This document shows positions 8,024 to 14,966 of a stretch of 64,000 nucleotides of DNA, piece by piece; position 1 is the stretch's first letter; each line of letters begins with the position of its first letter. The stretch lies in the NCBI GenBank assembly GCA_023228945.1, contig JALOAI010000009.1, positions 1 through 64,000 of the forward strand. The letters are read 5' to 3'. The notes under the pieces were generated by a model. That model did not search any database and was not told the origin of the DNA. It saw only the letters and a list, made by a program, of their open reading frames with translations. The translations under genes and the position numbers were made by a program. Origin of the DNA: Pigmentiphaga sp. (GTDB lineage Bacteria > Pseudomonadota > Gammaproteobacteria > Burkholderiales > Burkholderiaceae_B).

Positions 8024-8027
8024 TAAT

Positions 8028-8056
8028 ACTGTATGAATTTTCAGTTTGACAGGCAA
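8028..8056 (-). promoter_or_regulatory. Candidate promoter for the two cassette genes
   Basis: On the minus strand TTGCCT (8051-8056) and TACAGT (8028-8033) are spaced exactly 17 bp, each matching four of six consensus bases. They point toward the beta-flower gene and then the four-repeat gene. This could be the element that expresses both cassettes. Confidence 0.45.
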
Positions 8057-8069
8057 ACTAACTGCTGCT

Positions 8070-8091
8070 GTTTTTAGATAAGCCTAAAAAC
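8070..8091 (-). terminator. Hairpin downstream of fic
   Basis: A perfect 8-bp inverted repeat gtttttag/ctaaaaac with a 6-base loop lies about 80 bp past the fic stop codon on the minus strand. A/T-rich arms make it a weak hairpin; it could terminate fic transcription or act as a site. Confidence 0.35.
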
Positions 8092-8168
8092 TGTGATCTC
8101 AGTCTTTGGTGCGTACAGAAGACCAATGATGGAACGGCTGCTCATGGCCGAAAGCAGACCCCACCCCT

Positions 8169-9281
8169 TCAACGATGGCGAATTTCATAATGGGTGCTGC
8201 GCCCCCCCGCTACCGCTTTTTGCAGTACCTGATGCTGCACCAGCTCCGTGATGTCGCGAAGCGCCGTATCCTGTGAGCATTTGGCAATCGCCGCCCATTT
8301 GCTCGTCGTCAGCTTACCCTCAAAGCCATCCAGCAAGCGGTTCAGCACCTTGATCTGACGTTCATTCATCGGGATGGTGGCCACCCGTCGCCAGAAGTGC
8401 GCCTTCGCCAGCACCAGGTCGAGGGCGTTGTTCGCGTGCTCGACGGCTTTCAGCACGGTATCGAGAAACCATGCCAGCCAGGCCGTCACATCCAGGCTGC
8501 CTTTCTGCGTACGTTCCAGGATGTCGTAATAGGCTTTGCGCTCTCGCTGGATCTGGGCCGAGACGCTGTAGAAGCGCTGCGGGCAGCCATCGGCGCGAGT
8601 CAATAGCAGGTCGCCGATGGCGCGTGCGATCCGGCCGTTGCCGTCATCAAAAGGGTGCAAGGTGACAAACCACAAATGCCCCAGGCCAGCCCGTAGCAGT
8701 GCTGGCTCTTGCGCCGTCCCATTGAGCCAACTGAGGAAACGCGGCATCTCAGCGAAAAGAGTGGCGGCGGGTGGCGCCTGGAAATGAACGCGCTGGCGGC
8801 TTATGGGGCCTGATACCACTTGCATGGGGCCGTGCGTGTCGTCGCGCCAGGCGCCGATGCGGATCTGGCTGAGGCCGGAGTAGCCGGTCGGGAACAGCGC
8901 CGCATGCCAGCCAAAAAGACGCTCGGCAGTGAGGGGCTTTGCGGCGTTGCTGGTGGCGTCCAGCACCATGTCGACGACCCCTTCAATGTGGCGATCGACT
9001 GGCGCCAGGGCGCCAAGGTCCACGCCGAGGCGGCGGGCGAGGGATAAACGGACGGAGGCGACATTCAACGTCTCGCCTTCGATGGCGCTGGTCTGGACGA
9101 CGTCTTCGGTCAGGGCCGACAAGCTGGCCTGGTTCTGTAAGGAAAGGCCTATGTCCGTCAGCCGGCCAAGGAGGCGCCCCTGGGCGAGGCTGACGGCTGC
9201 CAGGGGTTCTGCCAAGACGGCAAGGTCGTATTGCCAATCAGGCCAGTGCGGCGATTGCCAGACGTATTCACCGTAATTCAT
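8169..9281 (-). CDS. Fic family protein (class II, with inhibitory helix)
   Basis: A 370-residue Fic (filamentation induced by cAMP) protein, probably an AMP-transferase acting on an unidentified cytosolic target. The catalytic loop HPFDDGNGRIAR (residues 209-220) matches HPFx(D/E)GNGRxxR. The N-terminal inhibitory-helix motif TSAIEG (64-69), whose glutamate blocks ATP binding, marks it as a self-inhibited class II enzyme. A winged-helix-like C-terminus (residues 310-370) may bind DNA or a partner. The start was placed at MNYGEYVW (9281). The gene sits in an accessory interval next to a ParDE module. A partial copy of its first bases is found at 11234-11274, beside mltA, indicating duplication of this locus. 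Confidence 0.9.
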   Translation of the reverse strand: MNYGEYVWQSPHWPDWQYDLAVLAEPLAAVSLAQGRLLGRLTDIGLSLQNQASLSALTEDVVQTSAIEGETLNVASVRLSLARRLGVDLGALAPVDRHIEGVVDMVLDATSNAAKPLTAERLFGWHAALFPTGYSGLSQIRIGAWRDDTHGPMQVVSGPISRQRVHFQAPPAATLFAEMPRFLSWLNGTAQEPALLRAGLGHLWFVTLHPFDDGNGRIARAIGDLLLTRADGCPQRFYSVSAQIQRERKAYYDILERTQKGSLDVTAWLAWFLDTVLKAVEHANNALDLVLAKAHFWRRVATIPMNERQIKVLNRLLDGFEGKLTTSKWAAIAKCSQDTALRDITELVQHQVLQKAVAGGRSTHYEIRHR

Positions 9282-9316
9282 GCGGTGATTGTGAGGTGTT
9301 CCCACTCCATCGTCAA

Positions 9317-9428
9317 CGCATCGCCGAAATCGGCTCGGAACCGGAGAAGGAATGGCTGGAGACGGAGTCCAAGGCGCGAGCGGTGTTGCGGGCGGTGCAG
9401 ACGATGCAGGTGGGGGCTGGATGGGTGA
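9317..9428 (+). repeat. Partial copy A of the trpE 3' end
   Basis: Bases 9317-9338 are identical over 22 positions to trpE 6342-6363. The following bases to 9428 match trpE 6691-6780, including the end of the gene, at about 90% by eye. The two parts are fused through a shared ctcgg, meaning 327 bp (109 codons) were lost between 5-bp direct repeats. No start codon or domain remains, so this is recombination debris, not a gene. Confidence 0.85.
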
Positions 9429-9449
9429 GTTTGGTGCTGCGCTGCGCTC

Positions 9450-9752
9450 TTACACGTCGTCCGGAAAGAGGATGGCTGCGTAATCCATGGCACCGTGCAG
9501 CACATGCAGAATAACGACCCGGTCAGCCTCGACTCGGTAGAAAACGAGATAGTTCCCATGGATCCGGCGCCGGACACCCTGGTCCTCATAGAGCGGCACC
9601 AAGGGGAAAGCCAGAGGCATTTCAGCAAGGCTCAAGCACTTTTTGCGCAGTTCGCGCACAAAGCTGAGCGCCCGTTTGGGGCTGTCCTGGGCGATGTAAT
9701 CAGCGATGCGTTCCAGGTCGTGTTCTGCCTCATCCGTGAGGTAGACGATCAT
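9450..9752 (-). CDS. parE: ParE/RelE-superfamily toxin
   Basis: A 100-residue toxin of the ParE branch of the RelE/ParE superfamily, which typically poisons DNA gyrase; some members instead cleave mRNA. Typical features are the N-terminal strand-helix MIVYLTDEAEHDLERIADYIA, a central LPLVPLYEDQGVRRR-like region (FPLVPLYEDQGVRR) and the C-terminal YLVFYRVEADRVVILHVLHG strands. It overlaps the upstream antitoxin gene by four bases, indicating translational coupling in a two-gene operon. It is part of the accessory interval between trpE and mltA. Confidence 0.85.
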   Translation of the reverse strand: MIVYLTDEAEHDLERIADYIAQDSPKRALSFVRELRKKCLSLAEMPLAFPLVPLYEDQGVRRRIHGNYLVFYRVEADRVVILHVLHGAMDYAAILFPDDV

Positions 9753-10006
9753 GTGGGTTTGTCCGCCATGGCCGCGTACTTGGCCTGGAGCCGTTCAAAG
9801 ACGGCATCGGCGGGTTTGGTGCGCTGGGCATCGGCGTCGGCGAGTCCGCGTGCTACCGAGGCATCCAATGCCGTCAGCCGGGCTTCACGGTCTTGAATGA
9901 GTCGCACACCTTCACGTAGGACTTCGCTCTTGGAGCCATACCGTCCGGACGCGACGAGACGACTGACGAATTGTTCGAGCTGTTGGCCCAGATCTGCGCT
10001 GATCAT
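9749..10006 (-). CDS. parD: ParD-type antitoxin
   Basis: An 85-residue ribbon-helix-helix antitoxin. The N-terminal DNA-binding segment includes FVSRLVASGRYGSKSEVLREGVRLI (residues 13-37, with the family GRYxSxSEVxREG core). The C-terminal half is a charged helix expected to wrap around the toxin. It normally represses its own operon with the toxin as co-repressor. A good ribosome-binding site (AGGAG) precedes the ATG and a sigma-70-like promoter with an AT-rich inverted-repeat tract lies just upstream. Confidence 0.87.
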   Translation of the reverse strand: MISADLGQQLEQFVSRLVASGRYGSKSEVLREGVRLIQDREARLTALDASVARGLADADAQRTKPADAVFERLQAKYAAMADKPT

Positions 10007-10039
10007 GATCCGCTCCTTCCGTGGTGATAGACGAAAAAG

Positions 10040-10068
10040 AGAATAATATTTTTAATAACTATTATCAA
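10040..10068 (-). promoter_or_regulatory. parDE promoter and probable autoregulatory site
   Basis: TTGATA (10063-10068) and TATTCT (10040-10045) on the minus strand are spaced 17 bp, a near-consensus promoter. The spacer and flanks are almost pure A/T with inverted aataat/attatt elements, a plausible ParD operator. It is an AT island in a GC-rich genome. Confidence 0.65.
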
Positions 10069-10137
10069 ATTATGTGCTTCAAGGCATGTGCTGACTCAAT
10101 GGGGCGAGTTGAGTCGACAAGGTTCTGAGGCGTGGTT

Positions 10138-10213
10138 ACCGATCCACCGCCGGCAGCCCCGCATCCTTGGCCACAGCACCCAGATCTGGTCGGATTGCTT
10201 CATACGGCCGGCC
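10138..10213 (-). repeat. Partial copy of the mltA 3' end
   Basis: These bases align with 11274-11350, the last codons and stop of mltA, with one single-base deletion and roughly seven substitutions. The deletion shifts the frame, so it is non-coding. It is followed 32 bp later by a copy of the trpE 3' end, the reverse of the normal order, as expected at the junction of a tandem duplication. Confidence 0.85.
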
Positions 10214-10245
10214 TGGGCGCCGACGCCTGCACCGAGGCACCAGCA

Positions 10246-10383
10246 ATGGACGTGGTGATTGCCACCCGCACCGGCATCGTCAAGAGCAGCATGCTGTTCG
10301 TTCAGGCAGCGGCGGGGACCGGGGCGGACTCGGAGAAGGAAAAGGAATGACTGGAGACCGAGGCCAAGGCGTGGGCGGTGCCT
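10246..10383 (+). repeat. Partial copy B of the trpE 3' end
   Basis: Aligned without gaps to trpE 6603-6740, identical at roughly 88% of positions by eye. It carries an in-frame TGA in place of a Trp codon (gaatgactgg versus gaatggctgg), so the copy is dead. Together with 10138-10213 it marks the seam of an old tandem duplication of the trpE-mltA interval. Confidence 0.85.
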
Positions 10384-10525
10384 CGGACGGGGCGGCCCAC
10401 TGGCTTGGCGCGTCGCCATGGACCGACTCATTTCCTTCGGGTGTTAGGATCACTGCTCCCCTGAGCGCGCTTTTGCGCCATGATTTTGAGGGCGCCCACG
10501 CGCCATCCACGACAAGAGAGAAGGT

Positions 10526-11215
10526 ATGACAGCTTCCAGTTACGGTAAGGCTTTTGAACTGTGGCGTGCGGCTGCGCAAGACGAATGGCAGCGATATGCG
10601 CATCATGCCTTTGTGCAGGGCCTGGGCGATGGCAGCTTGCCGCACGAGGCTTTTTTGCATTATCTGCGTCAGGATTACGTATTTCTGATCCACTTCGCGC
10701 GAGCTTGGGCTCTGGCGGCGGCCAAGGCGGAAACGCTGGAGGAAATGCAGGCCGCGGCCGCCACCGTGCATGCGCTGGTGCATATCGAGATGCCGCTGCA
10801 TGTGGAGGTTTGCGCGAAGGAGGGAATCTCGCGCGACGAGCTCGAGGCCACGCCCGAACGCAAGGAGAACCTGGCCTACACCCGCTATGTGCTGGAGGCC
10901 GGTTACTCGGGAGATTTTCTGGATTTGATGGCTGCGCTGGCGCCCTGCGTGCTGGGCTATGGCGAGATCGGCCTTCGCCTGGCCGCCGAGGGAGCCGCCG
11001 AGACGCCCTATCGCAACTGGATCGATACCTACGCGGGCGAGGAGTTCCAGAGCGCGTGCCGCGAGGTGGGAGCGCTGATCGATGCCGCCTTGCAGCGCCG
11101 TCTGGGCTCCAACTGGGAAGATCTGCCCCGTTGGAGACAGCTATGTGGTCGTTTCAGAACCGCCACGGAGCTGGAGGAAGGCTTCTGGGCCATGGGGTTG
11201 TCGCCAGACGCCTGA
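10526..11215 (+). CDS. tenA: TenA family protein (thiaminase II / aminopyrimidine aminohydrolase)
   Basis: A 229-residue all-helical TenA protein. These enzymes hydrolyse degraded thiamine or amino-pyrimidines to salvage HMP for thiamine synthesis. The active-site cysteine is Cys141 in ALAPCVLGYGEIG. The conserved aspartate is Asp50 in YLRQDY and the C-terminal catalytic glutamate region is ELEEGFWAMG. An AAGGT-like ribosome-binding site precedes the ATG. No TPP riboswitch is apparent in the 140 bp upstream and no thi genes are nearby. It is an isolated salvage gene within the duplicated trpE-mltA interval, bracketed by recombination remnants. Confidence 0.88.
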   Translation: MTASSYGKAFELWRAAAQDEWQRYAHHAFVQGLGDGSLPHEAFLHYLRQDYVFLIHFARAWALAAAKAETLEEMQAAAATVHALVHIEMPLHVEVCAKEGISRDELEATPERKENLAYTRYVLEAGYSGDFLDLMAALAPCVLGYGEIGLRLAAEGAAETPYRNWIDTYAGEEFQSACREVGALIDAALQRRLGSNWEDLPRWRQLCGRFRTATELEEGFWAMGLSPDA

Positions 11216-11233
11216 GAAATGCCCGCCAGTCAT

Positions 11234-11274
11234 AGGCCAGCGCGGCGATTACCCGACGTATTCACCGCAATTCA
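11234..11274 (-). repeat. Partial copy of the fic 5' end abutting mltA
   Basis: These 41 bases match 9240-9280, the first codons of fic, at about 36 positions. The copy ends exactly where the mltA stop codon begins, so a fic-like gene once lay directly downstream of mltA and was largely removed, probably when tenA or the duplication arrived. Confidence 0.75.
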
Positions 11275-12654
11275 CCGATCCACAGCCGGCGGCCCCGCAT
11301 CCTTCGGCCACAGCACCCACATCTGGCCGGATTGCTTCATGCGGCCGGCCAGCGCGCCGGCTTCATCGCCGAAGCCCCAGTAGAAGTCGGCGCGGCCGGC
11401 GCCCTTGATGGCGCTGCCGGTGTCTTGCGCGAATGCCAGCCGGTTCAGTGGGCGTTGGGTGCCGGGGAAGGTGGTGGCCAGCAGCACCGGGCTGCCCAGG
11501 GGTACGAAGGCGGGGTCGACGGCGATGGAGTGTTGGGCGGTGAGCGGGACGCCGAAGGCGCCGCGCGGCCCTTCGCCGGCCACTTCGATGGGTTCTTCAC
11601 GGAAGAACACCACCGAAGGGTTGACGTTGAGCAGTTCGCGCACGCGCTGCGGGTTGCGCTGTGCCCAGGCGCGGATGTTCTGCATGGAGGCCTGGGCCAG
11701 GGTGAGTTCGCCCTGGTCGACCAGCCAGCGGCCGATCGAGGAGTAGGCGTGGCCGTTCTGATCGGCATAGGCCAGGCGGATGACTTCGTTGGCGTCGGGG
11801 GCGGTGCCGTTGGCGAGTTCGGCGCGGCCGGAGCCCTGCACTTGCAGGAAGAAGGCGTCGACGGGGTCGTCGACCCAGACGATGGCCGGCGGCTGGCGGC
11901 CGTTGGCCTCGAGTTCGGCGCGCGTGTCGTAGGGAATGACGCGGCGGCCGTCGAGCTTGCCGCGCACCCGCTTGCCTTGCAGCTCGGGGTAGGCGGCGCC
12001 GAGGTCGATCACCAGCATGTCGTCGGGCACGGCGTAGAGCGGCCACTGGAAGTCGCCGCCGCGCTGGCGCGAGGCTCGCACCAGCGGCTCGTAGTAGCCG
12101 GTGACGGTGTTGACGGCCGGCCGGCCGCTTGCCTGGACGCGCCAGGGCTGCAGCCAGGTTTCGAGGAAGCGCTGCACACTGGCGGCGTCCGCCGCATCTG
12201 GCGCGCGGGCGGGGTCGAAGGCGGCCGTGCAGACGCCGTGCCATGGTCGGGCGGCCGCCACCGCCGAGCCGTTGCCCGGGCCGCCGAGGCCTCGCCGCAG
12301 CACGGCTTCGCAATTACGCAGGAAGGCCTGCCAAAGGACGGCGGTGTCGTCGGCTTGCCACGATGGTATCTGGTTCCAGCGGGCGAGGGCGAAGTGGCCC
12401 AGCCGGCTTCCCGCGCGCAGCTGGTTGGCGGAGCCGATGCTGGGCAAGGCGGGCGGGCCCGCGGGACGAACCGCCGGGGGCGTGGGCGCGGGGCCTTTGT
12501 GTTCGAGGATGGCCAGGGCCTGGCTGCCGTCGTCGGAGCGATCATCGGTGGTGGAGCAGGCGGCGAGCAGGCCGGTGGCCAGGGCCAGGAACGCGAGCGC
12601 CAGCGAGCGGCCACCCGGGCGGCGGCTGGTAGTGCGAAACAGGGAAACGGGCAT
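11272..12654 (-). CDS. mltA: Membrane-bound lytic murein transglycosylase A
   Basis: A 460-residue outer-membrane lipoprotein that cleaves peptidoglycan to 1,6-anhydromuropeptides. The signal peptide ends in a lipobox with Cys33 (LLAACSTT). The MltA core includes VNTVTGYYEPLVRAS, the IVWVDDPVDAFFLQVQGSG segment and the C-terminal double-psi barrel/3D region with FAQDTGSAIKGAGRADFYWG, which carries the catalytic aspartates. The start was set at 12654 because it gives a proper signal peptide; the longer frame has none. It lies 13 bp after apaG on the same strand. Its last bases are duplicated at 10138-10213. Confidence 0.93.
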   Translation of the reverse strand: MPVSLFRTTSRRPGGRSLALAFLALATGLLAACSTTDDRSDDGSQALAILEHKGPAPTPPAVRPAGPPALPSIGSANQLRAGSRLGHFALARWNQIPSWQADDTAVLWQAFLRNCEAVLRRGLGGPGNGSAVAAARPWHGVCTAAFDPARAPDAADAASVQRFLETWLQPWRVQASGRPAVNTVTGYYEPLVRASRQRGGDFQWPLYAVPDDMLVIDLGAAYPELQGKRVRGKLDGRRVIPYDTRAELEANGRQPPAIVWVDDPVDAFFLQVQGSGRAELANGTAPDANEVIRLAYADQNGHAYSSIGRWLVDQGELTLAQASMQNIRAWAQRNPQRVRELLNVNPSVVFFREEPIEVAGEGPRGAFGVPLTAQHSIAVDPAFVPLGSPVLLATTFPGTQRPLNRLAFAQDTGSAIKGAGRADFYWGFGDEAGALAGRMKQSGQMWVLWPKDAGPPAVDR

Positions 12655-12667
12655 GGTGGTGCGGGAC

Positions 12668-13042
12668 TTAATGCAAAGTGCGCGGCATGGCGAGGACGAA
12701 CTCGGGGATCTCGACTTCGAAGGGAATGCCGTTTTCGCCGACGCAGGTATAGGTGCCACGCATGGTGCCCACCGGCGTGCGCAGCGGGCATCCGCTGGTA
12801 TATTCGAAACTTTCGCCGGGAGGCAGCAGCGGCTGCTGGCCTACCACGCCGAGTCCACGAACTTCTTCGGTGCGCTGTGCGCCGTCGGTGATGATCCAAT
12901 GCCGGCTGATCACTTGCGCTGGTTGGCCGCCGGTATTGGTGATGCGCACCGTATAGGCAAAGACATAATGCTGCCGTGCCGGATCGGATTGCTCCGGCAG
13001 GTAGCGGGGCGTCACGGTCACGGAAAGCTGGTAGGGATTCAT
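12668..13042 (-). CDS. apaG: ApaG (CO2+/Mg2+ efflux-associated) protein
   Basis: A 124-residue single-domain beta-sandwich protein of the ApaG/DUF525 family, implicated in Co2+ resistance/Mg2+ homeostasis; the biochemical function is unresolved. Family blocks seen are VTVTPRYLPEQS, YTVRITNTG, ISRHWIITDG and the glycine-rich LLPPGESFEYTSG. These are followed by GTMRGTYTC. The start at MNPYQLSV (13042) gives the usual family length; the longer frame adds 13 unrelated residues. It forms an operon with mltA and is divergent from rpe. Confidence 0.93.
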   Translation of the reverse strand: MNPYQLSVTVTPRYLPEQSDPARQHYVFAYTVRITNTGGQPAQVISRHWIITDGAQRTEEVRGLGVVGQQPLLPPGESFEYTSGCPLRTPVGTMRGTYTCVGENGIPFEVEIPEFVLAMPRTLH

Positions 13043-13092
13043 CGTGCTGTCTGTCGCCTCGGCATAAGTTGTACTGTTCAAGGAAATTCCAT

Positions 13093-13800
13093 ATGTCGAA
13101 CACCGGGCCCTCGGGTACCCGCATCGCTCCCAGCATTCTATCCGCGGATTTCGCCCGCTTGGGCGAGGAGGTGCGCAACGTCGTCGCGGCTGGCGCCGAC
13201 TGGATTCATTTCGACGTCATGGACAACCATTACGTTCCCAATCTCACCATCGGTCCGCTGGTGTGCGAGGCGATCCGCCCGCACGTGCAGGTGCCGATCG
13301 ACGTCCACCTGATGGTGGAACCGGTGGATGCGCTGGTGCCGATGTTCGCCAAGGCGGGCGCCAATGTCATCACCTTTCATCCCGAGGCGTCGCGCCACGT
13401 CGATCGTACGCTGGCCTTGATCCGCGATCACGGCTGTCGGGCCGGCCTGGTGTTCAACCCGGCCACGCCCCTGGATTGGATGGAGCACGTCATGGATAAA
13501 CTCGACGTGGTGCTGCTCATGTCGGTCAATCCGGGCTTCGGTGGGCAGTCTTTTCTGCCGTCGGCGCTGGCCAAGCTGCGCAGCGCCCGCGCGCGCATCG
13601 ACGCCTGGCAGGCGGCGGGCGGCCAGCCCATTCTGCTCGAGGTGGACGGCGGCGTGAAGATCGACAACATTGGCGAGATCCGCGCCGCGGGCGCCGACAC
13701 CTTCGTGGCCGGATCGGCCATTTTTGGCCAGCCCGACTATGCCGCCGTGATCCGCCAGATGCGCGAGCGCATCGCCGCGGCGGAGGCCATCCGTGTATAA
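13093..13800 (+). CDS. rpe: Ribulose-phosphate 3-epimerase
   Basis: A 235-residue TIM-barrel enzyme that interconverts ribulose-5-phosphate and xylulose-5-phosphate in the pentose phosphate and Calvin-type pathways. Signature elements are RIAPSILSADFARLG, the metal-binding HFDVMDNHYVPNLTIGP and DVHLMVEPVD, the loop MSVNPGFGGQSF and the phosphate-binding EVDGGVKIDN and FVAGSAIFG. The start at 13093 follows an AGGAA site. Its end overlaps gph by eight bases, so the two are co-translated. Confidence 0.96.
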   Translation: MSNTGPSGTRIAPSILSADFARLGEEVRNVVAAGADWIHFDVMDNHYVPNLTIGPLVCEAIRPHVQVPIDVHLMVEPVDALVPMFAKAGANVITFHPEASRHVDRTLALIRDHGCRAGLVFNPATPLDWMEHVMDKLDVVLLMSVNPGFGGQSFLPSALAKLRSARARIDAWQAAGGQPILLEVDGGVKIDNIGEIRAAGADTFVAGSAIFGQPDYAAVIRQMRERIAAAEAIRV

Positions 13801-14476
13801 GGCGGCCTTGTTCGATCTCGACGGCACCCTGCTCGATACCGCCGCCGACCTCGCCACCGCGGCCAATGCCATGCGCGGCCACTATGGCATGCCGCTGCTG
13901 CGCGAAGACGTCATCACCTCCTTCGTCGGCAAAGGCATGGAGAACCTCGTGCGCCGCACCCTGCTCGGCACCCTCGATGCCCAGGACGACCCCGGGCCCG
14001 ACGTGGCCGAGGCGCTGGCGCTGTTTCGCGAACACTATCATCGGGTCAATGGCGACCGCGTGCGCATTTTCGCGGGCGTGGCCGAAGGCCTGCGCGAGCT
14101 CAGCGACCTTGGCCTGAGCCTGGGGGTGGTCACCAACAAGCCCACCGAGTTCGCCGAGCCGCTGCTCGAGCAAACCGGTTTGCGCGGTTTTTTTGACGTC
14201 CTGGTGTGCGGCGACACTTGCGAGCGTAAAAAGCCCGATCCGATGCCGGTCGTCCACGCTTGCGAACTCCTGGGCGTCGAGCCCGGGCACACTGTTCTGG
14301 TGGGCGACTCCGTCAACGACGCCCTGGCCGGCCGGGCGGCGGGCACCGCGGTACTGGTGGTGCCGTATGGCTACAACGAAGGCCGCGATGTCTCCAAGCT
14401 CGACGTCGATGCCGTGGTGCGCGACGTGCCCCAGATGGTGGCCTGGGTGCGCCAGGTCCAGAATCCGCCGGCTTGA
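13793..14476 (+). CDS. gph: Phosphoglycolate phosphatase
   Basis: A 227-residue HAD-superfamily phosphatase that dephosphorylates 2-phosphoglycolate formed by oxygenation reactions or DNA repair. HAD motif I is LFDLDGTLLDT, with the nucleophile Asp8 and Asp10. Motif II is the VVTNKP region, motif III is the KKPDP segment and motif IV is LVGDSVNDALAG. The gene overlaps rpe. In related genomes rpe-gph commonly leads into trpE, whereas here a RidA gene follows and trpE lies elsewhere. Confidence 0.94.
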   Translation: MYKAALFDLDGTLLDTAADLATAANAMRGHYGMPLLREDVITSFVGKGMENLVRRTLLGTLDAQDDPGPDVAEALALFREHYHRVNGDRVRIFAGVAEGLRELSDLGLSLGVVTNKPTEFAEPLLEQTGLRGFFDVLVCGDTCERKKPDPMPVVHACELLGVEPGHTVLVGDSVNDALAGRAAGTAVLVVPYGYNEGRDVSKLDVDAVVRDVPQMVAWVRQVQNPPA

Positions 14477-14545
14477 TCACCCGAACCACCAGCCACACCC
14501 CGCCCCGCAGGACGGGATTCCCAGACCGCAGGAGAAGCCAACATC

Positions 14546-14941
14546 ATGTCGGAACGCAGGAAGCGCAGTATCGAAGTGCCGGGAGTCAGCCATGGCAAGG
14601 CGCCCATCCCCATGGGAGCTCGGGTGGGCAATATCATTTATTCCTCGGCCATCGCCGGCAAGGATCCGACCACCAACCAGTTGCCGGCCGACCCGGCCGA
14701 CCAGCCCCGGCTGGCCTTCGCCAACATGGCCACGCTGCTGGAGCGCGGCGGGGCCAGCCTTGAAGACGTCGTTCGCGTCACGGTGCTGCTCAAAGACGAC
14801 AGCCTGCGCGACGCGATCAATACCGAATGGCTGCGCTACTTCCCCGATCCGGAAGATCGTCCGGCCCGCCACGTTTCGCCCACCGAGCTGCAGCACGGCA
14901 TGTTGCTGCAACTGGAAGTGGTGGCGGTCGTTCAGGCTTGA
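14546..14941 (+). CDS. RidA family protein
   Basis: A 131-residue member of the YjgF/YER057c/UK114 family, whose RidA branch deaminates reactive enamine/imine intermediates. Family blocks are the GARVGNIIYSSAIAGKDP segment, the LAFANMATLLERGGASLEDVV helix and RVTVLLKD. The C-terminal arginine of the active site appears in RPARHVSPTEL. An AGGAG site lies upstream. It follows gph on the same strand by 69 bp. The subgroup, and hence imine-hydrolase activity, is not certain. Confidence 0.85.
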   Translation: MSERRKRSIEVPGVSHGKAPIPMGARVGNIIYSSAIAGKDPTTNQLPADPADQPRLAFANMATLLERGGASLEDVVRVTVLLKDDSLRDAINTEWLRYFPDPEDRPARHVSPTELQHGMLLQLEVVAVVQA

Positions 14942-14966
14942 GTGGCGGGGGCCGCCGGGCGCGTGG

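Noticed and set aside
10246..10383. trpE 3' copy considered as a functional second anthranilate synthase
   Set aside because: Only the last 46 codons are present and an in-frame stop replaces a Trp codon.
10385..10525. TPP riboswitch upstream of tenA
   Set aside because: The conserved CUGAGA and GGAA-type thi-box elements are not recognisable; upstream DNA is explained by the trpE remnant and its flank.
5265..12654. The trpE-mltA interval considered as a prophage or integrative element
   Set aside because: No integrase, phage structural or conjugation genes; the repeated segments are gene ends in an order better explained by tandem duplication.
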